Source of the DNA: Devosia equisanguinis
GTDB lineage: Bacteria > Pseudomonadota > Alphaproteobacteria > Rhizobiales > Hyphomicrobiaceae
Assembly: GCA_945901835.1 (NCBI GenBank)
Contig: CAMDMH010000292.1
Span: forward strand, 1 to 5,286
Length of the DNA stretch: 5,286 nucleotides
Direction: 5' to 3'
Positions 4,034 through 5,286 of this stretch are shown one piece after another (positions within the stretch are counted from its first letter, which is position 1; each line of letters begins with the position of its first letter). The notes beneath the pieces are model-generated. The model made no database searches. It saw only the letters and a program-made list of their open reading frames with translations, and had not been told where the DNA came from. A program made the position numbers and the translations under genes.

Positions 4034-5286
4034 ATGGACCGGATCAAGATCATCGGCGGGCAGCGGCTCGAGGGCACGATCCCGATTTCCGGTGCCAAGA
4101 ACGCCGCGTTGCCGCTGATGATCGCGGCGCTGCTGACGTCCGAGCGCCTGACGCTCAAGAACATGCCGAACCTCGCCGATGTGGCGATCCTCGCGCGGAT
4201 TTTGCGTAATCATGGCGTCGATCATTCGATCGAAGGCAAGCGCGCTCAGCCGGCTTCGCCGATGGGCGAGACCTATCATCTCACGGCCCGCGATATCGTC
4301 GACACGACGGCGCCCTACGAGATGGTCAGCCGCATGCGGGCCAGTTTCTGGGTTCTGGGGCCACTCGTCGCCCGCTGCGGCCAGGCGCGCGTCTCCATGC
4401 CCGGCGGATGCGCCATCGGCACGCGGCCGATCGACATGCACCTCGTCGCGATGAAGGCGCTCGGCGCGGAAATCGACATCGACGGCGGCTACATCGTCGC
4501 GCGCGCGCCAAAGGGCCTGCGCGGCGGCCGCATCGTCTTCTCGAACGTTTCCGTCGGCGCGACCCACGCCGCCCTGCTGGCGGCATCGCTGGCCCGCGGC
4601 GAGACCGTCATCGAGAACGCCGCCCGCGAGCCGGAGATCGGCGACGTCGCGTTGTGCCTCACGAAGATGGGCGCGACGATCGAAGGCATCGGATCGTCGA
4701 CACTGCGCATCCAGGGCCGCGACCGCCTCGAGGGCGCGACCCATACGGTTCTGCCCGACCGTATCGAAACCGGAACATTCGCGATGGCGGTCGCTGCGAC
4801 CGGCGGCGATGTCGTCCTGGAGGGAACCCGCCGCCACCTGCTGGACACCGCCTTGGATGCGCTCATCGCGACCGGCGCTGAAGTGACGGACACCGAAAAC
4901 GGCATCCGCATCCGCCGCAACGGCCGGGGGATCGAGCCGCTGTCGATCGAAACCCAGCCGTTCCCCGGCTTCCCCACCGATCTCCAGGCGCAGTTCATGG
5001 CGCTGATGACGCGCGCCACCGGCACCAGCGTGATCCGCGAGACGATCTTCGAGAACCGCTTCATGCACGTTCAGGAGCTGGCTCGCCTCGGCGCGGAGAT
5101 CCAGCTTCATGGCGACGCCGCCACCATCAAGGGCGTCAAGCGGCTGACCGGCGCCCAGGTCATGGCGACCGATCTGCGCGCATCCGTCTCGCTCGTGATC
5201 GCGGGTCTGATGGCCGACGGCGAGACGATGATAAACCGCGTCTACCATCTCGATCGCGGCTTCGAGCATCTGGAAGAAAAGCTGAC
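4034..5286 (+). CDS. murA: UDP-N-acetylglucosamine 1-carboxyvinyltransferase MurA, 3' end outside window
   Basis: MurA transfers enolpyruvate from PEP to UDP-GlcNAc in the cytoplasm, the first committed step of peptidoglycan synthesis, and is the target of fosfomycin. The frame is open for 417 codons to the window edge with no stop. The family is about 420-430 residues, so only roughly the last dozen should be missing. Diagnostic sites are present: ISGAKNAALP at 18-27 with K22 and N23, PGGCAIGTRPID at 123-134 with the active-site Cys at 126 (E. coli C115) and R131, PGFPTDLQAQ at 311-320 with D316 (E. coli D305), ENRFMHVQEL at 340-349 and DRGFEHLEEKL at 407-417 with R408. The Cys is not replaced by Asp, so fosfomycin sensitivity at target level is expected. 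The start has a G-rich GGGGG a few bases upstream; the conserved MDRIKIIGGQ N terminus supports it. It is divergent from the dioxygenase gene. Confidence 0.98.
   Translation, partial: MDRIKIIGGQRLEGTIPISGAKNAALPLMIAALLTSERLTLKNMPNLADVAILARILRNHGVDHSIEGKRAQPASPMGETYHLTARDIVDTTAPYEMVSRMRASFWVLGPLVARCGQARVSMPGGCAIGTRPIDMHLVAMKALGAEIDIDGGYIVARAPKGLRGGRIVFSNVSVGATHAALLAASLARGETVIENAAREPEIGDVALCLTKMGATIEGIGSSTLRIQGRDRLEGATHTVLPDRIETGTFAMAVAATGGDVVLEGTRRHLLDTALDALIATGAEVTDTENGIRIRRNGRGIEPLSIETQPFPGFPTDLQAQFMALMTRATGTSVIRETIFENRFMHVQELARLGAEIQLHGDAATIKGVKRLTGAQVMATDLRASVSLVIAGLMADGETMINRVYHLDRGFEHLEEKL

Noticed and set aside
3989..5269. Long open frame (426 codons) on the minus strand opposite murA
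   Set aside because: Its translation is rich in Arg, Asp, Ala and His with no recognisable domain, and it lies wholly antisense to a gene with every MurA active-site motif. Such frames are common opposite GC-rich genes.

Overview
The window is GC-rich bacterial DNA. Its one confidently nameable housekeeping gene, murA, has the longer N-terminal part and sequence style I associate with Alphaproteobacteria. An orphan Bug/TctC-type binding protein and a class III extradiol dioxygenase relative suggest a metabolically versatile soil or plant-associated member such as Hyphomicrobiales or Rhodospirillales. The genus cannot be fixed from this sequence.

Layout: four genes lie on the minus strand and one on the plus strand, diverging from a 231-bp intergenic region (3803-4033). 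To the right, murA runs rightward from 4034 and is cut by the window edge after 417 codons. To the left, transcribed leftward, come a LigB-type (class III) extradiol dioxygenase family protein (3802-2789), a CAP/SCP-domain protein (2753-2067, 35 nt after the dioxygenase stop, so probably the same operon), a Bug-family periplasmic solute-binding protein (1747-782), and the N-terminal part of a polytopic membrane protein (603-118). The last stops abruptly at a CTAG sequence. The 117 bases beyond it do not continue the protein and look like the edge of a mobile element.

The spacer between the CAP gene and the Bug gene (1748-2066, about 320 bp) holds no gene, but it has several structured elements: an 18-bp operator-like dyad close to the Bug gene, two GC-rich inverted repeats, and a 7-bp tandem repeat enclosed by a stem. 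The dioxygenase/murA spacer has a 20-bp dyad in the dioxygenase leader and plausible promoters in both directions.

Functionally, the dioxygenase-like enzyme and the binding protein could both serve aromatic or carboxylic acid use, but nothing in the window proves they act together. The most interesting points are a Gln where class III dioxygenases usually carry their second metal-binding His, a CAP-domain protein that apparently lacks a signal peptide, the truncated membrane gene at a possible insertion junction, and the dyads. I found no CRISPR array, RNA gene, or defence or secretion system, and no clear evidence of a wholly new multi-gene system.
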